8,503 nucleotides of DNA from Planctomycetia bacterium. GTDB lineage: Bacteria; Planctomycetota; Phycisphaerae; Phycisphaerales; UBA1924. Below the pieces are notes generated by a model. The model was not told where the DNA came from, made no database searches, and worked only from the letters and a program-made list of their open reading frames with translations. Both the position numbers and the translations under genes were made by a program. Below, one piece after another: positions 5,756 through 8,503 of the stretch. Numbering within the stretch: position 1 is the first letter of the stretch; every line of letters begins with the position of its first letter. The stretch is from assembly GCA_005776545.1 (NCBI GenBank), contig SXOY01000286.1, positions 1 through 8,503 on the forward strand, in the 5' to 3' direction.

Positions 5756-7072
5756 TCACGAGCGCTTTGACCATTCTTCACCGGCCATCTTGATCGCGCC
5801 CTGCACACCGAGTTTCTTGAGTGAGTCATTCACTTTGTCAGCCAAGCGATAGCGCAACTGTGATTGAATCAGTTCTCTCGCGGCAACATTTGGGTCAACC
5901 ATCACCCCTCGATAAAACTCCACATATTCACTCTGCAGGAGCCTCATGGCAAACGAAGGATTGAGGGCAAGCCCCCCATGTTTTTCGATGATCCTGGAAC
6001 GCAGTGATTCGTGCATAATTCGCGGCAAGGTTCGCAGCATGGAATCGGCCCGAATGCGGACATCAATCAGAAACTCCGGAATCACCGCCGCTTTTCCCCG
6101 ACTTGCAAGCCGACAATACAGCTCCCAGTCTTCATACGCCGCGAACGACTCATCGTACCCGCCGACCTCCAGCAGCAATGCTCGCGGCATGATTGCAGTT
6201 GCACAGCTCGCAAAGTTATAGACGGTGAGAAGATCGCGATCGAACCCAAGCGGGCACCAGCCGCCGGTCGCCTCGTCAACATCATCAGAGAAACACGACA
6301 CCATGCTGGTTGCCAGCACTACTGACTCGTCGCTGCTTAGTCGTTCAATCGCCCGTTCTACAAATGTCGGACGAATGCAATCGTCAGCATCGAGCGTCAG
6401 AATATGGCTCGACTTCGCCAAGTTGATACCGTGATTCCTCGTCGCAGACAAGCCCGTATGCGGCTTCCAGACAATCCTGGCCCGCTCAGTGCCTTCCAGC
6501 TCTTTCAGCGCCTCAACAGTCTGCGCATTGTCTGAACCGTCATCAACAATCAGAATCTCGTCAATCTCGCGAGTCTGCGACTCCAGCGAGGCGAGTGTTC
6601 GTTCCAGATATTGATGCAGATTGAACACTGGAATCACTGCGGTGACCGAAAAGTCCTTGCACGGCAAAACGCGCGGGAGTTTGGAAATCGCGTTTGCTTC
6701 CATGTGTAGATAAATCGCTCTTGCCCGATCGATCCACGCCTCGTCAAAAGTCGTGGCCTCGCCATGCAACTCAAACTGTGTACGCTGCCTGGTGTTTCGA
6801 CTTGCAAGATAGACAATTCCGCCCGCACGCGGCGCATGCACTGTTACCGCATCCCCGAGCTTGTTGATCTCTGCCGCAGCGCGAGACGCCGCGGCCAGTT
6901 CGGGAATCTGGAACCGAATATCCAACGCCGTGGAATATCGAACGACTTTCGCCTTCACTGCATCAGGCATCTGAAAATCATCGGGGACAATCCAGGTCGA
7001 CGCTCCGACGTTTCTCAACGTCCGCACGACATTCTCTTGCACACGAAGCGGAATGACAACAACATCTTTCAC
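5756..7072 (-). CDS. Family 2 glycosyltransferase with a GT4-like N-terminal extension
   Basis: A 438-residue, apparently soluble or membrane-associated protein. Residues 141-330 are a GT-A fold GT2 domain: FSVTAVIPVFNLHQYLERTL (141-160), ILIVDDGSD (173-181), GLSATRNHGI (207-216), LDADD (227-231, the metal-binding DxD at 228-230), and GGYDESFAAYEDWEL with the ED pair at 314-315. GT2 enzymes use nucleotide-sugar donors, commonly for polysaccharide, glycolipid or protein glycans. Residues 1-140 are not part of the GT2 fold; VHAPRAGGIVYLASR at 78-92, FELHGE at 100-105 and YLHMEANAISKLPRVL at 121-136 resemble the N-lobe of a GT4 enzyme, but no GT4 C-lobe follows. Residues 350-438 are helical and charged. 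The start is GTG at 7070-7072, the only one available since a TAG lies three codons upstream; GGAG abuts it too closely to be a well-spaced ribosome site. It diverges from the SRPBCC gene. Donor and acceptor are unknown. Confidence 0.9.
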   Translation of the reverse strand: MKDVVVIPLRVQENVVRTLRNVGASTWIVPDDFQMPDAVKAKVVRYSTALDIRFQIPELAAASRAAAEINKLGDAVTVHAPRAGGIVYLASRNTRQRTQFELHGEATTFDEAWIDRARAIYLHMEANAISKLPRVLPCKDFSVTAVIPVFNLHQYLERTLASLESQTREIDEILIVDDGSDNAQTVEALKELEGTERARIVWKPHTGLSATRNHGINLAKSSHILTLDADDCIRPTFVERAIERLSSDESVVLATSMVSCFSDDVDEATGGWCPLGFDRDLLTVYNFASCATAIMPRALLLEVGGYDESFAAYEDWELYCRLASRGKAAVIPEFLIDVRIRADSMLRTLPRIMHESLRSRIIEKHGGLALNPSFAMRLLQSEYVEFYRGVMVDPNVAARELIQSQLRYRLADKVNDSLKKLGVQGAIKMAGEEWSKRS

Positions 7073-7140
7073 TCCGTAAGTCTATCAACGCAGTGCCCGC
7101 CGCACATAGAACTTCCTGATAGCATTCACCGCGTGAAAGA
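7065..7140. promoter_or_regulatory. Divergent start region with inverted repeat over both start codons
   Basis: TCTTTCAC (7065-7072) and GTGAAAGA (7133-7140) are an exact 8-bp inverted pair, each covering the GTG start codon of one divergent gene. Next to the right arm, TTCAC-CGC-GTGAA (7125-7137) is a 13-bp palindrome with a 3-base centre that includes the SRPBCC start codon. This could be a shared operator, a hairpin over the start, or coincidence, since both genes begin Val-Lys-acidic. No strong promoter was identified in the 60-bp gap; TAGCAT at 7120-7125 is a weak -10 candidate for the plus strand. Confidence 0.35.
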
Positions 7141-7621
7141 ACTGCAATTATCAATATCGATTAAGGCTCCGATCGAGCGTTGTTTCGACCTTGCCCGCTC
7201 CATGGATTTCCACACCTTTTCGATGAGAGCAACTGGCGAGAAAATCGTAAGCGGCCGTACTTCCGGACTCATTGAACTGGGCGAGTTTGTCGAATTCGAG
7301 GCCGCTCACCTGGGGCTTGTTCGCCGTTTGTGTGCCACAATCACCACGTTCAATCGGCCCCAGAACTTTATTGATGAACAGAACAAAGGTCCGTTTCGCA
7401 CCCTTCGACACGAACATCGATTCATATTAAGTCCAGACAATCCATCAATAACGCTCGTCGAAGACCACCTTTACATCGTCGTTGGCTGGTCTATCTTCGG
7501 ACTCATCGCAGAACGCGCACTCGTGGTCCCCCACTTGCGAAAGGTGTTGACTCAGCACCAGCTCAACCTCAAAGCCGCGCTCGAAAGCGAAGAATGGAAA
7601 CGGTTTCTGCCAAAGATTTAA
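7133..7621 (+). CDS. SRPBCC (START-like) ligand-binding domain protein
   Basis: A 162-residue single-domain protein. The N-terminal LQLSISIKAPIERCFDLARSM (about 4-24) is the first beta-strand and helix of the SRPBCC fold, which forms a deep hydrophobic pocket for lipids or other small ligands. FIDEQNKGPFRTLRHEHRF (79-97) closely follows the pattern of the COG4276-type SRPBCC subfamily, where a DEQ-x-x-GPY segment precedes alternating His residues. The C-terminal helix (about 128-154) closes the pocket. There is no signal or membrane segment, so it is likely cytoplasmic; no enzymatic residues can be named. The frame is open far upstream (to 6764), but that part lies antisense to the GT2 gene. 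GTG at 7133 is chosen because the recognisable fold begins four residues later and the start lies just outside the divergent gene. There is no clear Shine-Dalgarno. It ends 11 bp from the convergent dehydrogenase stop. The biological role is unknown. Confidence 0.85.
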   Translation: MKELQLSISIKAPIERCFDLARSMDFHTFSMRATGEKIVSGRTSGLIELGEFVEFEAAHLGLVRRLCATITTFNRPQNFIDEQNKGPFRTLRHEHRFILSPDNPSITLVEDHLYIVVGWSIFGLIAERALVVPHLRKVLTQHQLNLKAALESEEWKRFLPKI

Positions 7622-7632
7622 GCGATTCCGCT

Positions 7633-8503
7633 TCAACACCCATCACTGAACGCGTCCACAAAATCCAGATAGTCAAAGAAGTCAACGATCCCATCTCCGT
7701 TGAAATCCGCCGCCGCAGTCAGATTTGCGAACTCATCAACGAAGTCCAGGTAATCAAAGAAATCTGCAGTGTCATCACAGTTGAAATCCGCACCGCACAT
7801 TGACAGCAGCGCACTGTTCGATTCTACAACACGACACGGGGTAATTACTCGACAGCGATACAGCCCCGTGTCACCGCCATGAATTCCTGTGATCATCAAC
7901 TGGTTCGTCATCGCGCCGCTTACGACCGATCCGTAACCGGACGGGCCATCAACCAGTGCCGTCACATCGCCGCGATACCAGCGGTAATTCATGGTTCCAG
8001 TATCACTATCTGGACTTGCGGCTGTCGTCGTAAACACCGCCTGGCCGCCGTAGCAGGCAGATACTGGGCCTGGTTGCAGCGAAATCGTGATGCCCGTTTC
8101 GGCCACGGTTCGCGGCACGATCTTGAAAATCTCTCCTCCGTTGTAGTCGCAAATGTATATTTCCCCGGCGGTGTCTTCGCCGAGCGAGGCGATTGTTTGT
8201 AGCGTGAATCCGACTGGAGCGAGTTCAGTGGTTCTATCAACCAAGTTGGTGGCAACACCGTTTACATTCCGGAGCGAGAACATTTTGCTGAGTTGATAGT
8301 CCGCATAGAAAAATGTACCACGGTAATCTGGAATCGCGCACCCGCGGTATACATATCCGCACGTCACGCTCAACCCGACCGAGTGGGTGTATTCGGTGAA
8401 AGGTGCGATCAGTGTTGGCCCGTTGCAGGTGCAACCTGAGAGGCCGGGGCAGAATGTGCCCTCAGTGCATCGCCACCCATAATTGCGACCTGCCGCGTTT
8501 GCC
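7633..8503 (-). CDS. PQQ-type sugar dehydrogenase with Ig-like and GC-type dockerin domains, 5' truncated
   Basis: The frame is open from the right edge to TGA at 7633-7635, giving 289 visible residues of a longer exported protein. The first part is the end of the glucose/sorbosone (HHIP-like) beta-propeller family of PQQ-dependent sugar dehydrogenases: GRNYGWRC at about 8491-8468, APFTEYTH near 8406-8383, SVTCGYVYRGCAIPD then GTFFYADY around 8370-8296, and EIYICDYNGGEIFKI around 8163-8119. These enzymes oxidise sugars in the periplasm or outside the cell. Next is an Ig-like domain (about 8091-7800) with the Cys pair ACYGG/LYRC, a core Trp (YRWYRG) and the GGDTGLY signature. Last come two dockerin-like Ca-binding loops, DFNCDDTADFFDY and DFNGDGIVDFFDY, and the protein stops at Gly-Cys. 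Cys-rich loops in the propeller (CTEGTFCPGLSGCTC) fit an exported, disulfide-bonded protein. The TTG at 8371 is internal, not the true start. Family confidence is high; the substrate is unknown. Confidence 0.88.
   Translation of the reverse strand, partial: ANAAGRNYGWRCTEGTFCPGLSGCTCNGPTLIAPFTEYTHSVGLSVTCGYVYRGCAIPDYRGTFFYADYQLSKMFSLRNVNGVATNLVDRTTELAPVGFTLQTIASLGEDTAGEIYICDYNGGEIFKIVPRTVAETGITISLQPGPVSACYGGQAVFTTTAASPDSDTGTMNYRWYRGDVTALVDGPSGYGSVVSGAMTNQLMITGIHGGDTGLYRCRVITPCRVVESNSALLSMCGADFNCDDTADFFDYLDFVDEFANLTAAADFNGDGIVDFFDYLDFVDAFSDGC
7648..7788 (-). repeat. Duplicated dockerin-like calcium-loop repeat inside the dehydrogenase gene
   Basis: Two 60-bp segments (7729-7788 and 7648-7707) are offset by 81 bp and encode near-identical 20-residue units. 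Both have Asp at loop positions 1, 5 and 9 or equivalents, followed by FFDYLDFVD and a variable residue before Phe. The DNA is similar but not identical, with changes mainly at synonymous or loop positions. EF-hand-like pairs of this kind bind calcium in dockerins; the terminal Gly-Cys marks the GC-type variant seen in Phycisphaerales. Confidence 0.8.

Noticed and set aside
6764..7132. N-terminal extension of the SRPBCC ORF
   Set aside because: The frame is open but runs antisense to the GT2 gene and has no resemblance to the SRPBCC fold, which begins four residues after the GTG at 7133.
8371..8373. TTG as start of the sugar dehydrogenase
   Set aside because: The frame stays open to the window edge and the upstream codons encode recognisable family sequence (GRNYGW, APFTEYTH), so this is an internal Leu codon.
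1..8503. CRISPR array, insertion sequence, tRNA/rRNA or defence island
   Set aside because: No regularly spaced direct repeats, transposase or integrase motifs, cloverleaf-like segments or nuclease/helicase domains were seen on either strand.

Overview
The window looks like chromosomal DNA from a planctomycete of the Phycisphaerae/Phycisphaerales type. Two genes point there. One is a twin-arginine-exported right-handed beta-helix protein with the N-terminal block typical of that class (GPLxPPAG, then ITQPGSYYLTGNI and DLNGF). The other is a secreted sugar dehydrogenase that ends in a short two-loop dockerin-like domain finishing exactly at Gly-Cys, the 'GC-type dockerin' of Phycisphaerales. 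Both assignments come from remembered family features, not from a search.

Layout, left to right. (1) 1-562, plus: the C-terminal end of a membrane protein and a small overlapping, probably translation-coupled ORF. (2) 563-778: a 216-bp gap with two promoter-like elements; the nearer one would place transcription start on the ATG of the next gene. (3) 779-1945, plus: the exported beta-helix protein. (4) 1970-4840, minus: a two-gene unit in transcription order GT39/ArnT-like membrane glycosyltransferase then truB, three bases apart. (5) 4841-5016: a divergent intergenic region with four tandem copies of a 7-bp unit. (6) 5017-5709, plus: a PAP2 membrane phosphatase. (7) 5756-7072, minus: a GT2 glycosyltransferase with an unusual N-terminal extension. 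(8) 7133-7621, plus: an SRPBCC (START-like) protein divergent from the GT2 gene across 60 bp. (9) 7633-8503, minus: the C-terminal 289 codons of a PQQ-type sugar dehydrogenase followed by an Ig-like domain and a dockerin-like domain; it runs off the right edge.

Working together: the GT39 enzyme (family donors are polyprenyl-phosphate sugars), the divergent PAP2 phosphatase (a family that includes undecaprenyl-diphosphate and lipid A phosphatases) and the GT2 enzyme suggest an envelope glycan or lipid modification neighbourhood. TruB is a housekeeping tRNA enzyme placed behind the GT39 gene. The beta-helix protein and the sugar dehydrogenase are exported proteins with no evident link to the others. 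Genes change strand often, and three convergent pairs are separated by only 24, 46 and 11 bp with no visible intrinsic terminator.

I found no tRNA or rRNA, CRISPR array, insertion sequence, integrase or recognisable defence system. The strongest non-genic signals are the leaderless-type promoter at 744-779, the heptamer array at 4909-4936 and the symmetrical start-codon repeat at 7065-7140. No clear new multi-gene system is visible.
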